From positions 1,798,001 through 1,862,000 of the forward strand of contig JANUWF010001165.1 in the NCBI GenBank assembly GCA_026120185.1: DNA of 64,000 nt, read 5' to 3'. This document shows positions 22,720 through 36,389 of the stretch, piece by piece. Position 1 is the first letter of the stretch, and each line of letters opens with the position of its first letter. Both the position numbers and the translations under genes were made by a program. The notes beneath the pieces are model-generated. The model was not told the origin of the DNA. It made no database searches and was given only the letters and a program-made list of their open reading frames with translations. This DNA comes from Voacanga thouarsii. Its lineage: Eukaryota > Streptophyta > Magnoliopsida > Gentianales > Apocynaceae.

Positions 22720-23796
22720 GAAAGCAAGTAAACTTCATCGTTTCCACGATCTTCATTGCGTGGATTGTTCTCCGTGTTCCCAGGTAGAGATCTACTTTGA
22801 CGATTACCAAGAAGCTTAGCTAGTTGACGAATTTGAGTTTCTAAATTATGCTTTGAAGCCTCCAAATTTCTGGTGACAGCATCCACTCATTGAAACCGAG
22901 TTTCTGTAGAACTTACCATTTTGTTAACCAAATCTTCCAACGATTACCTTGGTGGTGGTGAATTGTAAGGCAAGGAAGATTGGTCCTTTGATTTCCATTA
23001 AAGTTTGGGGGGTTTTGCATTCTTTGGTTTTGATTGGTCCAAGAAAAGTTTGGATGATTTCTCCAACTAGGGTTATATGTAGCAGTGTATAGGTTATTAC
23101 CTTGTTGTCCATTCTCCTCAAAAGCAGCTTGCTCTAAGGACTCCAGAGAAGAACCTATATTTTGGTACTCATGATTGGAATGCTCTTATCCCCAAAAATT
23201 ACACTTACCATTCATTACCTATAAAAGGGTTACCATTTGTTCCATCTTCTAAACCAGTACCTTAACTCTACATTCCAAGGCAACTACCATATCAACTTTG
23301 TGGACTCCCTGAATGCGAGCTTTAGACCTTGCATTACCTCATGATTAACTATTCATAGAAATATCTTCAATCAGTTCATACAACTCTTTCGGGGTCTTAA
23401 AATTAATTGTACCTCCTGCATATACATCAATTAATTATTTTAAGGCAAAAGTCAATCCATTAGTAAAAATCTGCATTTGAATACCTAGTTCGAACCCATG
23501 GTGCGGACATTTTCTTAGCATCTTCTTCCACATTTTCCAACACTTATATAGGTTTTCAGACTCTAACTGTTAGAAGGTAAAAATGTCAGTTCTAAGCTTG
23601 GTTGTCCTATCTAGAGGAAAATATTTCACTAAAAAGTTTTCAGCCAACCCATTCCAAGTAGTGATGGATTCTACGGGCAAATATTGCAACCAAGATTTGG
23701 CTATATTCCTAAGAAAGAAAGGAAAGAGTCTCAATCTAATAGAATCTTCCGACACACCATTCATTTTGAAAGTATCACAAATCTCCTAGAAACTAG
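22720..23796 (-). pseudogene. Athila-like gag, C-terminal two thirds
   Basis: Minus-strand gag of a tRNA-Asp-primed gypsy element. Reading from 23796: F.EICDTFKMNGVSEDSIRL, RLFPFFLRNIAKSWLQYLP, ITTWNGLAENFLVKYFPL, then a decayed middle, then NLYTATYNPSWRNHPNFSW, and finally RNLEASKHNLETQIRQLAKL with RSLPGNTENNPRNE, the usual end of plant Athila/Tat gag. It encodes the capsid protein that packages element RNA. Several stops. The N-terminal part is at 43709-44026 on the same strand; the break carries the target duplication actag. Pol, which should follow to the left, is missing. Confidence 0.88.
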
Positions 23797-24550
23797 TGAT
23801 AGGGGCTATATTCATCACTATTTTCCTAGTTATTGGAGGTTAATATGAGATACTTTTGATGTAATGACTAGGTATATTCCTTCCTATTTGATATTTTACT
23901 TGTGGAAAGTTTTTTGGATGAATTTGTGCAGAAATTAGAAGATTTCGAGCAGAAAATGGAAATTTCCAGACTTGACTTGGCGCTAGGTCAAGCTAATGCA
24001 CCAGGCACCAGGTCTACTCTGGAAAAGCAAAGAAAATATTGTGGACAAACTAGAATTCACCTAATGCTAGGTTGGTCGAAATGACCAGGTGCCATGTCTA
24101 ATTTGTGTAGAGGTGGTTTTGTGTGCGAATTTGTTATCTTCCAAAGGATTTTGGTAGATTCTGAATTCTACTTAGATAAAACTTCTCAAGCCACAAATTT
24201 TGGTGTCAAGAAAGCTTATAAATACAAGGAAAACACAAAAGAAAAGTGGTGAATCTAGGGATCAAAGTTTCCAATCAGTCACAAGAAGGAGAGTTTGATC
24301 ATTCAAGGAGCATTATTCAAGAAGGTTTTCAAGGAGAAGAAGAATGACTTGGCTATGAGTTCTTTCTTTTATCTTTGTTTTCTTTTTATAGAATAATGAT
24401 GTAATTAATGTTTCCATTATAATTTGACATTGCTTTTGGGATTTATGATTTCATGAATTAATTTAGATTTTTTGATCAATTGATTATTTGTCTTGAAATT
24501 TGATTACTTATTGTTATTACGAAGTTGATTGGTTGATTTTTATGCATAAA
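23797..24550 (+). repeat. LTR B, left part
   Basis: Plus-strand LTR starting TGATAGGGGCTATATTCATC, immediately after actag (23792-23796). Has the family GC-rich U3 words (23975-24110) and TATA (24216-24224). It stops at 24550, where a minus-strand LTR begins; its end is at 43263-43708. It is a relative of the N1 LTR with a different U3. Confidence 0.8.
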
Positions 24551-25953
24551 TGTTAGGTGTATAAAAATCAATAAACTTAAATCCATCCATTAGTTATGTT
24601 TTAATTAAAACATTAATCCCAAAATACACATACGAGCAAGTATACTCATGGCAAGCATAGTATAGAAAATTAACGAGTATTGATCCTCAAAGGAACAAGT
24701 ACACACTAATCACTTTCATTCATTATTTAACCCACCAAATAAAGTGATAAGATAATAAAAAGAAAAAATAAAGAAATATATACAACTCAAGGATGTAGAA
24801 ATATGTCATTTAGACAATTATCCTAGAACATATGATAATGAATCATTTAGCAACTATCTCAAGTAATCATCATCTTCGCATCATGAAGAAATGTAAAGTA
24901 AAATTCAATCGTTTATCAAGTCATGAATCTACTTATATAGATTCCACTTCTTTTCCAATCTATGGAATCACTATCTTTTGCTTAAATTAGTAGATTTTCC
25001 AATTAAACCAACATAACCAAAAAATGCATTAAACTCAATTCCTCATAAACATAAAATTAGCTAATGACCCTATGCTCTAGGCGAAATCAACTATTATTTG
25101 ATCACTTTAGTCCTTTAATCTTAACTTCGTTTCCTGAATCCATTAAGATTTGACAAATACGAAATTAATTCAATGAACTCCTAACATCATTTCCCAAGTC
25201 AATTAGAAGAAAACGCATCAATAACCGATGATAACAAGTAATCAAATACTAAAGATGAAAGAAAATTGATTAAATAACTAAATTAATAAAAAAAATCATG
25301 AATCTCAAAATAATGTCAAATTACAATGAAAACATTGAATACATTATTTTTTAAGAACAAGAAAACAAAGGTAAAAGAAAGCACTCATAGACAAGCCTCC
25401 TTCTTCTCTTTTGAAGACTCTCTTGAACATCCTTCCTTAAATGGTGAATCTCTCATTTTTTGAGTGATTGGAATTTTTTATCTTTTATTCACTACTTTCT
25501 CTTGTGTTTTTATTGTTTAAATTGGCTTTTTTTAATGCTAAAACTCATTACTTGAGAAGTCTTGGCTGTGTAGAATTCGAAAAATACCAAAATCCTTTAG
25601 AAAATACCAAATTCATGCGCAGGATTTTCGTGTCCAAAATGGACCTGTCACCAAGTCCAGTCGACCCACCTGGCACCAGGTGTGTTTTATTTTTTTCCTT
25701 AAAAGCTACTTTGTTTTCACCGTTTTTCTAGATTGGACCTGGCACCTGGTGCCTTAGCTGGACCTGGCACCAAGTGTAGTATGGAAACTTTCACTTTTTG
25801 TTCGAAATTAACTCAATTCTGTACAAATTTGTTAAAAATACTTTCCACAAGCAAAATGTCAAATAGAAAAGAATATGCCTAGTTATTTCATCAAAAGTCT
25901 CTCAATTTAACCTCAAATAACTAGGAAAATAGTGATGATTTTAGCCTCTATTA
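24551..25953 (-). repeat. 3' LTR of minus-strand non-autonomous element C1
   Basis: Reverse-complement LTR: tgttaggtgtataaaaatc at the left, ...agcctctatta at the right (expected ..CCTATCA). Same family as LTR B. GC-rich U3 words lie at 25630-25780 (ctggcaccagg, cctggcacctgg). The small ORF at 25468-25731 is a shadow across U3. Confidence 0.8.
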
Positions 25954-26905
25954 TATACCCCCATACTTGAACTTTTGCTTCTCCTCGAGGAAAAAACACT
26001 TAAGCCAAGAAAATCATCAAGAAAAATACAAGCCTTTACTTTTCCAAAAATTTGAGACATAACAAAGATTATAACTTCCTTTCAAACTTTAGATAAAATT
26101 CTTACCATTAATCAAACCCTTTGAAAACAATTACACTTTGAAACATTTGATAAGATATCACAAAACTCTTGAAGTCAAATTAATTAAGTTTATACCTTTG
26201 TCTAAGAAAATTATTTTACCCTTCAAGTAAAAACATAGTTAACATGAATTAAACAAGTCAAGATATCTACCAACTCAAGCATTATAAATCCAAAGTTTGC
26301 ACAACTCGAGTCATGATGTAAGAAAAGCATTCCAATTTTTTCTCTCAATTTTTTCAATGACTTAGGAAATTGATAGCCTCAAGTGAATGGATTTATCTTC
26401 ATGCACCGTATTGGCCCCCTTATTATCCATATCACTTTTCAGCAATTTTCTTTTTTCTTGCCTTTTTGTCTTTGGGATAACCTCAAGAGAGTGCACAAAA
26501 CAATACTTGCTACTTCTCTCCATGTTAACCCCTTTTTCAGCAAATGGTATTTTTTGTTATATTTTTTCATTTTTTTTTTCTCAAAAGATGAAAGCAATTT
26601 TTTTCAACTCCATGTTTTTTATCAACTCACTTTTTTTTTTTGTTTCACTCAAAATTTTTTATTTCCTCACATTCCTTATTCACAACTCAAAATCAAGCAA
26701 ACTTTAAATCTATAATACAAGAATTAATCAACTCTTTCCATAATCATCATATCATCCACATTTAAATTCAAAGAATAAAACAAAACTCAAATACTAAATA
26801 TAACCAATGTAAACTTAAATTCTTAAGGCTTAGCAAAATTCAACTTAATACACAAGTTAACTTTTAAATAAAAATCCAACCATAATGAATGACAAATCTA
26901 TATCC
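25954..26905 (-). other. C1 interior, 3' tail with polypurine tract
   Basis: On the minus strand the tract gtatgggggtata (25954-25966) lies against the LTR, preceded by the family phrase with a cluster of aagcaaaagttcaag. The remainder is noncoding, rich in T runs on the plus strand. Cut at 26905 by the copia element; resumes at 36390. Confidence 0.65.
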
Positions 26906-28794
26906 TAAAGCTATGAAAACATAATGGAATCCATGCAAATGCCAACAATGGTGGAAAACAAAAAACACACAGACCAGTGGAAGTGAAAATATTGTACCAC
27001 TATTCTTTAAAGTTTTCTTTAGTTGTGAAGAACTTGATTGAAAAATAGGTATGGCTTTTTCACTTGTTCATGCTTTCGGATGATAACCCGCTAATCTCTT
27101 ACATCTCCTAGGCATAAACACCAAAGCCTTTTTCTTCATAGGATATTCCATTGTCCAATCTCTTCTTGGTGAAGCAAATAAGTGAGGAAAAACTAAACTC
27201 AAAGCTTCTTGATTCCTTGCAATTAGTTAGCAAGATCAAGAAGATGAAGATAGGAAAAACAACGAGAGAAGAAAAGGAAAAACTAGGGCTTCTGGGTTTT
27301 TTTTCACCCCCTTTTCGTATGTATTCCTTGTGACTGAAAAACACATGGATTCAATTTAATAACTAAAACACCGGGAATTTGATATTTCAAAACACCCCAA
27401 AGTTATCAACAGAAAATGTTTGGCTTAGCCTAAACTCTTCTTTCTCGTGAATGAAAAAAAAAAACTTTTGGTCTAGGCTATTAGGCCATGATTATTTTTA
27501 TTATCTTCCTTGGACCTAATGAGCCCAAAATAATAAACTTTAATTATTTATTTCCTGTGCCAATTAAAATAAGCTAATAAATAATTAATGAGCCCAAATG
27601 AACTAAAATAATCATTTAAGCCTTTTTAACTAGTTTAGGCCTAGGTTAATTTTCTAATTATTCAATATAGGTTTAGGCCTTGAATAATTAATTAACCAAT
27701 TAAACTAGATAATAAATTTAATTTCTCTCATTCTTTTATTTTATTCCAGTCCAAAAATAAATTAGGCTTCTTGAATAAAATAAAATTATTTTAATTGAGA
27801 ACATTTCCTCAACCTAAAATTAAATAGAAAGACACATTACATTAGCTATTAAAATGACCAAAATACTTCTGATATATAAATAGCTGTATTTTACATTTTA
27901 AATATTTTCTAATATCACCATAAGGAAATATTGACCTCCAAGGACAATACTGTGTTAGCTATGTCTTCGACCTATAGGTAAATGACTAAAATACCCTTCT
28001 ACACATCGCCATGCGTTTAGAGAGGAAAAAGGATACTAACACCTCTCTAAAGGACATCTACTATCCTTAGGCTTCTAGTCCAATGAACTATGATTTCTTG
28101 GAATATTTCTGCTTTCCAAAGGAGCTACCCTAAAGCAACTATCCATGTCATGTTTCCCAGGGCCTTGGATAATTAGATCATTTAGACAACTACAAGGGGC
28201 AATATAGTGTAGAAACTATCTTATATAAATCTGTCTTAATTAACTAGTTACATATACCTAACATACAAGTATATTTGTCCTACTAAAGAACCTCAAGTAT
28301 AGTATATCAAGATATACGCTTTTAGCTTCACCAGACTACCAACTTATACTCAAGCTGTAGAGTATAAGTCTATGCTGTAGAAGTAGTAGTCTAGGTTTCT
28401 ACCACATAGTACTTTTAGAAACCACTACTACAGGTTTAGTTCTACGTATTCAAAATATGCTTGTATTATGAAATGAGAAGACTACTCATTGGCTAAAGAT
28501 AAGCCATTTCCTATTTAGAATTCATAACATAATAACCTTACTATGATAAGATTCTTATTCTCATCATTCGGTGAAGAACAATAGTTTATGTGTTAAGTAA
28601 CCTATGGTCTATACTTTATTGTGAAAGGCCTCCATTCACATGAACCATTTAATTAAATACAATGAGTCTTTTCCAATGAAAATTGTGCATAGTAATAAAG
28701 AAGATTTCACAAATAATTTTTGAAAAAAATACTTTTATTAATACAAGTCAAAATTACATAAAAAACCTAGTCTAAGAGGGCATACATTCCAACA
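26906..28794 (-). repeat. 3' LTR of the copia element
   Basis: On the minus strand starts TGTTGGAATGTATGCC and ends ..catagcttta (expected ..tca). 1889 bp. Matches 34478-36389 throughout. ORFs at 27108-27344 and elsewhere within it are not genes. Confidence 0.9.
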
Positions 28795-28799
28795 ATTTC

Positions 28800-31700
28800 C
28801 TACTTGTACTCTAAGACTAAGTGAGCCCATAGGTGCCTACCCCTATGGTGTCTAAGTGTCTTCTAAAGACTCTTTCAGCCAAAAGCTTTGTGAAAGGATC
28901 TGCTAGATTAGTCTTTGAGGCAATCTATTCCACCATGACTTCTCGTCTCTAGATGACATCTCGGATCAAGTAGTGCTGACTCTCAATGTGCTTCTCTTTT
29001 TTGTGGTTCCTAGATTCTTTGGACTGTAAGACTGTTGTAGTATTATCGCAATACATCACAATTAGCTTGTCCATTTATGGCACGACTCCAAGTTTTAGAA
29101 GGAACTTCTGGAACCAAACTACTTCCTTAGATGCCTTCAAAGCTGCCACATACTCAGCTTTCATGGTTGAGTCAGTAATAGAAGATTGCTTGATACCTTT
29201 CCATGAAATGGCTCTTCCAAACAAGGGGAAGACATATCCACTAGTGGATTTTCTCTCATCCTTATCCGCCTGAAAGTTTAAGTCCGTATATCCTGTACGA
29301 ACTAAGTCATCAACCCTGTAAACCAGCATATAATCTCTTGTACCCTTAAGACACTTGAGAATATACTTTAAAATCTACAAATGAACCTCTCTGGGGTTTG
29401 ACTGATATCTGCTAACTAAGCTTACAACAAAGTAGATATTTGGCATAGTACACAGCATAGTGTACATAAGACTTCCCACAGTTGAAGTATGGGGAATCCT
29501 ACTCATTCTATCTTTTTCTTCTTAAGACTTAGGACAGTCCTTCGAGGAAAAAGACAACCCATGTCTACAAGGGATCAACTCTCCTTTGCATGAGTCCATG
29601 CTGAACTTTGCTATCATCTTGTTAATATATATAGCTTGAGATAATCCTAACGTTCTCTACTTCCTATTTCTATGAAGCTTTATCCTAAGAATGTACCTGG
29701 CTTTACCTAAGTCCTTCATACGATATTAACTAGATAGCCAAACCTTAGTAGATGATAGTGTGTCTACATCATTTCTAATGAGTAGAATGTCATCCATATG
29801 TAGCACAAGAAAAATTATGTTTATACCTTTCAATTTTCTGTACACACATAGTTCATCCTCATTTGAAATAAAACTGTAAGATTTTACAATCTCATCAAAA
29901 AGAATATTCCATGCTCTGAATGCTTGTTTAAGTTCATAAATGAATTTTTTAAACTTACAAACCATATGCTCTTGGCTTTCAGCAATAAAACCTTCCAGTT
30001 GGGACATATAGATGTGTTTACTAAGATAGTCATTTAAGAATACCGTCTTGACATCCATTTGACATATCTCATAGTCATAATAACATGCGATGTCAAGAAG
30101 GATATGGATGGACTTACGTATGACTACTGGGTAAAAGGTTTTCTCATAATCGATACCTTCTTTTTAAGTATACTCTTTCGCCACAAGTCTAATATTGAAG
30201 GTTTTCACCTTCCCATCCGCTCATCTCTTTCTCTTGTACACCCACTTATACCCAATGGATTTTATCCTTTCAAGTGAAGTTATAAGATCCCAAACCTGAT
30301 TGAAGTACATAAACTCAATCTTGGCTTTCATTGCTTCTTGTCATAGGTTTGTATCGACATCAGCAATAGCCTTTCGTATCTAGTGGGATATTGTTTCTGA
30401 TGGTCGGAGACTAGGTCAAAGGTCTCTCCAGTCTGTCTTTGTAGAATCTTAGATATCCTCCCATTACGATGAGACTCTGTTTGTACAGGTTCTTGAGGAG
30501 TTAATTCAAAAGATAATTTCTCCTCGAGTTCCAACCTAGTTGAACCTTTAGTGGATTGACTTTGATCATCCTCCAACTATCTAGCATTAGTACTCACAAG
30601 TACCTTTTGCTCATTGGGATGATAAAAGTCACCACCCTTTGTTCCTTTTAGATATGCAACAAAATAATATAATTTTGACATTAGTTCTAATTTGTCTCCC
30701 TTGATCAGTGCATAAGTTGGATAACCCCATATCTTGAGATGATTTAAACTTAGCTTATGCCTAGTTTATATCTCATAGGGTGTCCTAGGTACTGACTTGT
30801 AATTCACTAAGTTCAGAATATATATCGGTGTTTCTAAGGCATATCTCAAAAAAGACACTGGAAAAGTAGCATGAGACATTATGTTTCGGACCATTTTCAT
30901 TAATGTCCTATTCCTTCTCTTAGCTATTCCGTTCTGTTGGGGTGTTCCTAACTCAGAGAGTTGGCATACTATTTCATGATGTACCATGTAGTCCTTGAAT
31001 TCACTAAGGAGGTATTTTCTACCACGATTTGATCGTAAAATCTTGATTAGTTTACCTGTTTGATGCTCCACTTCAGATTTAAACTCTCTGAACTTGTTAA
31101 AAGAGCCAGACTTGTGTCTTATCAGGTAAACATAACTATACCTAGTACAATCATCTGTGAAAGTGATAAAGTACTTGAACCCCCTTCTTGCTAGTGTAGA
31201 CAAAGAACCACACACATCAGTGTGAACAAGACTCAATGTCTCCGTGGCTCTTTCCACCTTTTGGTCATTTTCCCATAAGACAGTATTCACACTGAGGCCA
31301 ATTTTTCAATCACAATGAGCCTAAAGGCCCATCATAGATTAATCTTTGAATCCTGGTTAAGTTAATGTGACCCAACCTTAGATACTAAAAATATGAGTCA
31401 TTGATATTTATCTTTCTCTTCCTATTTAAAGGTATAGATTGAGTGTTATTTAATTCATTATTAATAGGATTAATGAAGAATAGATTTTCATACATATGCT
31501 CAGTACATAAAACTTCTCAATTTCTACTGATTGTTATACCAGAATGGAAAGAAATAGAATACCCTTGATTTATTAGTTTTGTAACTAAAACAAAATTCTG
31601 TCTAAAATCAGGAACAAATAAAACATCCTTCAATACAACTATTCTATTACAATCAAAAGTAAGTTCCCTTTCTCCTACTGTAAGGGCCTAAACTTGTGCT

Positions 31701-31890
31701 CCATTTCCTACACTTAGTCCATGTTCACCCTTTTGGAGTCTTCTAATCTTTCTAAACGCCTGCAAGGAGTTACAGATGTGATCAGTGACTCCTGAATCAA
31801 CAATCTAAGTGGAAGTTAATCCAACCATTGATATAGACTGTAGATAGGAAACATTACATGTGAGGTTTTTGTTAGCCTGAAGATCTGGAC
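28800..31890 (-). pseudogene. Copia pol remnant
   Basis: Domains in order on the minus strand. Protease near 31800 (IVDSGVTDHICNS, the DSG active site kept). Integrase 30766-31290, 174 open residues with HTDVCGSL; the second catalytic Asp is Asn (RSNRGRKY) and the Glu is Lys (GIAKRRNRTL), so the DDE triad is lost. A linker, then RT 29726-30400 with MDVKTVFLNDYL and the active-site word HMDDILL in place of YVDD. RNase H 29075-29329 (GYTDLNF, DERKSTSGYVF, DSTMKAEYVA). Tail ADPFTKLLAERVFRRHLDTI near 28830-28890. The protein would cut, copy and integrate the element; stops and frameshifts make it inactive. Confidence 0.92.
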
Positions 31891-31894
31891 ACTC

Positions 31895-32658
31895 CTTTTT
31901 CTAGTGTCTCTTCTTCCCACATTTGAAGCATTTGTCCTTTAGTTTGTCTTTGGGCTGAAACTTGGGCTGATGCATTTCATTACCGTTCTTCTTTTTCAAA
32001 TTTTTAAGCTTGGACCCAATTCTTGAAGAAGAAGCCATCGTAGACCTTGCTTGTGGCTTCATAACCTTCTCTGAGACCTGGTGCTCTTTCATCAACTCAG
32101 TTAAACTCATATTTAACTTGTTCATGTTGTAATTCAACTTGAACTGAGTAAAAAAGCCCGACAAAGATTTGAGAACCATGTCCACTTGGCTCTCGGGATC
32201 AATGACAACCCCCAAGACTTTTGCTTCCTTTAAAACATCAATTATTTTGAGCAAGTGCTCTCTGATTGATGCTCCCTTAGCCATCTTGGTATTAATGATT
32301 GTTTGAAGAGCCTCCTACCTTATAGGCTGGCTCTTGTCCACGAAATCATGCCTAGTGATGTACTAATATTGTATGCAATTGCCATGTGCTCATGTTTGTA
32401 TTAGAACACATTTGACATGGAGGCTAACATATAGTATCATGCCATCACATTAGCCTTTTTCCATGCCTTCTCAGCCTCACACTCTTCATCGGTGGAACTT
32501 TCCCCGATCACAGGGCAGGTCTCATAAAGGGCATACTTATACTACTCAGCTGTGAGTATTATATCAAGGTTCCTTTTTCAATCCATATAGTTTGGACCAA
32601 TTAGCTTATTCTCATGGAGAATAATGGCTAAGGGACTGAAAGAACCTCTACCAACCAT
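31895..32658 (-). pseudogene. Copia gag remnant
   Basis: Starts ATG at 32658 (MVGRGSFSPLAIILHENKL, GPNYMD, KRNLDIILTAE), the classic N-terminus of a plant copia gag. The middle is frame-broken, then 31901-32284 is open (VDMVLKSLSGFFTQFKLNYN) and ends in a zinc knuckle (CFKCGKKRHWKKECP, near 31900-31945) that would bind element RNA. The His is out of the ideal position by the KKRH spacing only slightly. Confidence 0.88.
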
Positions 32659-34463
32659 TTCTGAAATTTAAAAAAAAAAATTCTCAGATTTGAGAAAACA
32701 AAATAATTTTTTGAACTTTATCCTCATATTAAACTAATAATAACTAATCCCATCATTATTATCTTTAACATAATTAATTTAGCTCTTAGGAAAACTAACA
32801 TTGCCTCTTGGGAAGATTAATAGTGTTCTAAGCTAAGTGTGTTAACCAGCACAAATTAATTTCCCTTCTAGGTAATGATCTAGAAGATAATTCCATCGAG
32901 GGGATGGTTGTTTCTTCTTATTTTCTATGGACATGCCTCGCACTATAACCTCTAACGTGAGCTGGCCAATCATAGTACATGTCCCGAATTATTAATTACA
33001 TCATTCCATTAGTTCTAGATCCTTGTAGTATCTCCATCCTATACGGGTTCACTCCCTAAGTGATGCGAGGAGACCCAGGTCTCTAATGAGGATCGTGATG
33101 GAAGCCGTGAGGCTGTTGGAACCCCTCTCCTATTTAGTTTTTTAAATAAGGGTTTTTTGAAAAAAATATCTTTTGAAAATTTTTAATTAAGTTCTCTTTT
33201 ACCTTAAAATAAAATATCTAAATCCTTAAAAAATTTATATGTCAACGTTTATACCCTTTGAGAAATTTTCCTCACGGATTAATTTTATTTAAGTTAAGAA
33301 CTTAGTAATTTTTAAAAAAAAATCTATTTAAAACTCTCTGGAGATTTTGATAAAGTGTTTATTTGACAAATATAATTTTCCTTTGCTAAAATGAATTAAA
33401 ATGATTTTTCATTTTAACTTACAAAAATTTCAAAATCCAAAATATTTTATATGTCAAGGATAAAAACCTTTAAAAAAATATCCAAGGATTTATTTTTATT
33501 TAAGTTAAAATTAACCATTTTATTAGAGAAAAATATTTTTCCTTGTCAAATAAAATTTCTCAAAGACTTTGATCTTTTAGAAAACGTGCACATAGGAATT
33601 TAAATAAATAACATACTAGAAAACTGTAAACGTTTTCATACTTTTCTATTTTTAAACCTGAGTGCCTAAATAACAAAATTAAAAACATTAATTAAATTAA
33701 TTAATGGTCTTGTTTAATCCTAAAATCCTTTATTATTATTTTTCATACAAAATATTTAAAGAATATTAATTATTGAAAAAATAATAACTTTTTCTGGTAT
33801 GGGACCAAAAACTAAAAAAAGAAATAGCCTAAAAATAACAAGGAAAAATATATTTTTTTCCTCTTGGCCTTGTACACCCATCACACTGGATCATGGCCCA
33901 TGGAAAACCCCATGGACCATGAACCACAGGCGGGTGCCTGCAACCCATGGGCACACAGATGCCACAAGATCCGGTCACAATAGTGACCGCATCTTGGGGT
34001 GGATGCCTTGCTTCCTACCTAGGATGCAAGTGATGTTGTTGAGCCGAGGATGCGCCTGGGCCGTAGCTGGCCTGGGGGCCTGCCTCAGCTCCAGGCAGTC
34101 CAAGCCGTGGCTCTACTCGGCTCAGCTTCTTGGCGGCTCGGCTCATCTTCTTCTTCATGCTTTTTTTTAGGTGAATTTTTTTAGAACCTCTACAACTTCG
34201 CTTCGTGATCAATACAGGCAGCCTCATGTTACATTTTTTCATAAAAAACAAACACTACATCTTCCTATACCCTTTTAAATTGGGTTTTTCACGATTGCTA
34301 AACAAACATTAAATTTTACAAATCTTCCTAAACCTCAACCGTGAGGCATACAGAGTATTCTTCACATACCAAAATAGCGAAGGATCTCAAGCATTCATTA
34401 AACAATTAACTTGCCAATTTTATTAACTAGCATGCCTGCATCCTAAGCCATTCAAATCTTCTC
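32659..34463 (-). other. Copia leader between primer site and gag
   Basis: 1.8 kb with no coding sequence recognised. Mostly AT-rich, but 33870-34150 is a GC-rich island with repeated words (ggcctgggggcctg; catgg repeated around 33894-33950; cggctcagctt, ggctcggctc) unlike either LTR. ORFs at 33799-34170 and 34015-34251 run over this island on opposite strands and have no known similarity. Confidence 0.5.
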
Positions 34464-34475
34464 GCTCTGATACCA
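34464..34475 (-). other. Primer binding site, initiator tRNA-Met
   Basis: gctctgatacca on the plus strand, the reverse complement of TGGTATCAGAGC, two bases from the 5' LTR. A perfect match to the primer site of plant copia elements. Confidence 0.93.
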
Positions 34476-34477
34476 CT

Positions 34478-36389
34478 TGAAGCTATGAAAACATAATGGA
34501 AGACATGCAAATGCTAACAATGGCGGAAAACAAAAACATACAGAGACTAGTGAAAGTGAAAATATTGTACCTCTATGCTTTAAAGTTTTCTTTGGCTGTG
34601 AAGAACTTGGTTGAACAGTAAGGATGGCTTCTTCACTTGTTGATACTTCCGATTGATAACCCGCTAATCTCTTACTCCTCCTAGGCATGAACATCGAAGC
34701 CTTTTGCTTCTCAAAATATTTCACTGCCTTATCTTTTATTGGTGAAACAAAAAGGCGAGGAAAAACTAGTCTCAAAGCTTCTTGATTCCTTGCAATTAGT
34801 TAGCAAGATCAAGAAGACAAAGATAGGAAAAATAACGAGAGAAGAGAAGGAAAAACTAAGGCTTCTAGGTTTTTTTTCACTCCTTTTTCGTGTGTATTCC
34901 CTGTGAATGAAAAATGCATAGCTTCATTTTGATAACCAAAACACTGGGGTTTTGATATTTCAAAACACTCGGAAGTTATCAACGGAAAAGGTTTAGCTTA
35001 GCCTAAACTCTTCTATCTCGTGAATGAAAAAAAAAAACTTTGGTCCATGAGTATTGTTATTATCTTCCTTTGACCCAATGAGCCCAAAATAATAAATATT
35101 AATTATTTATTTCCTGAGCCTATTAAAATAACACAATAAATAATTAATGACCCTAAATGAATTAAAATAATTATTTAAATCTTTTTAACTAGTTTAGGCC
35201 TAGGTTAATTTTTTAATTATTTAATATGGGCTTAGGCCCTGAATAATTAATTAACCAATTAAACTAGATAATAAATTTAATTTATCTCATTATTTTTTTA
35301 TTCTAGTCCAAAAATAAATTAGACTTCCTGAATAAAATAAAATCATTTTAATTGGGACCATTTCCTTGACCTAAAATTAATTAGGACTTACAGGCTATTC
35401 CGAGGACTAAAAAGACACATCGCTATGGCTACTAAAATGATAAAAAAAAAAAAAACCCTGCTATATAAATAGATATATTTTTTGCATTTTAAATATTTTC
35501 TAATATCACAATAAGAAAATATTGACCCCAAGGACAATGCTGCATTAGCTATGTCTTCAACTTATAGGTAAAATAACTAAAATACCCCTCTACACATCGC
35601 CGTACATTTAGATAGAAAAAAGTGTACTAAAACCTCTCTAAAATATATCTACTATCCTTAGGATTCTAGTTCAATAATCCATGACTTCTTAGAATAATTC
35701 TTCTTTCTAAGGGAGCTATTCTAAAACAAATATATATGCAAGTCATGTTTCATATGCCCTAGATAATTAGATCATTCAGACAACCACAAGCGGCGATACA
35801 GTGTAGAAACTATCTTGTACAAGCCTGTTTTAATTGACTAGTTACATATACCTAACATACAAGTATATTGGTCCTATTGATGAACTTCAACTATAGTATA
35901 TCAAGGCATTTGGTTCCAACTTCATCAGACCACCTACTTATACTCTAGTTGTAGAGTACAAGTCCTCGTTGTAGCAATAGTATTCTAGGTTTCTACCACA
36001 TAGTACTTTTAGAAATCACTACTACAGGCCTACTTCTACGTATTTGAAATACACTTGTGTAATGAAATGTGGAGACTACTTTTTGGCTAAAGGTAAGTCA
36101 TTCCCTATTTAGAATTCATAACACAATAACCTTACTATAATGAGATTCTCATTCTCATCATTCGGTTAAGAATAATAGTTTATGTGTTAAGTAACCCATG
36201 GCCCATACCTTACTGTGAAAGACTTCTATTTACATGAACCATTTACTTAAACATAATAGGTTTTTTCCAATGAAAATTGTGCACAACAATAAAGAAGATT
36301 TCACAAATAATTTCTAAGAAAAATAGTTTTATTAATACAAGTAAAAAATTACTTCAGAAACCTAGTCTAAGAGGGTATATATCCCAATA
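34478..36389 (-). repeat. 5' LTR of the copia element
   Basis: 1912 bp. On the minus strand starts tattgggatatatacc (expected TGTTGG) and ends catagcttca. Same length and order of blocks as 26906-28794. The 107-residue ORF 34452-34775 is a shadow. Confidence 0.9.

Larger units (their letters stand above)
26906..36389 (-). mobile_element. Full-length Ty1/copia element with exact TSD
   Basis: 9.48 kb element on the minus strand inserted in C1. LTRs are 26906-28794 (3') and 34478-36389 (5'). Perfect 5 bp target duplication tatcc at 26901-26905 and 36390-36394. Primer site complementary to initiator tRNA-Met at 34464-34475. The order gag, protease, integrase, RT, RNase H is that of Ty1/copia. 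LTRs of 1.9 kb are long for copia, as in Angela or TAR types, but lineage was not settled. LTRs differ by about 12 percent in the part compared by eye, and all frames are broken, so it is an old, dead copy. Confidence 0.92.

Noticed and set aside
33799..34251. ORFs on both strands in the GC-rich leader of the copia element
   Set aside because: They exist because the island has few stop codons; both strands are open and neither resembles a protein.
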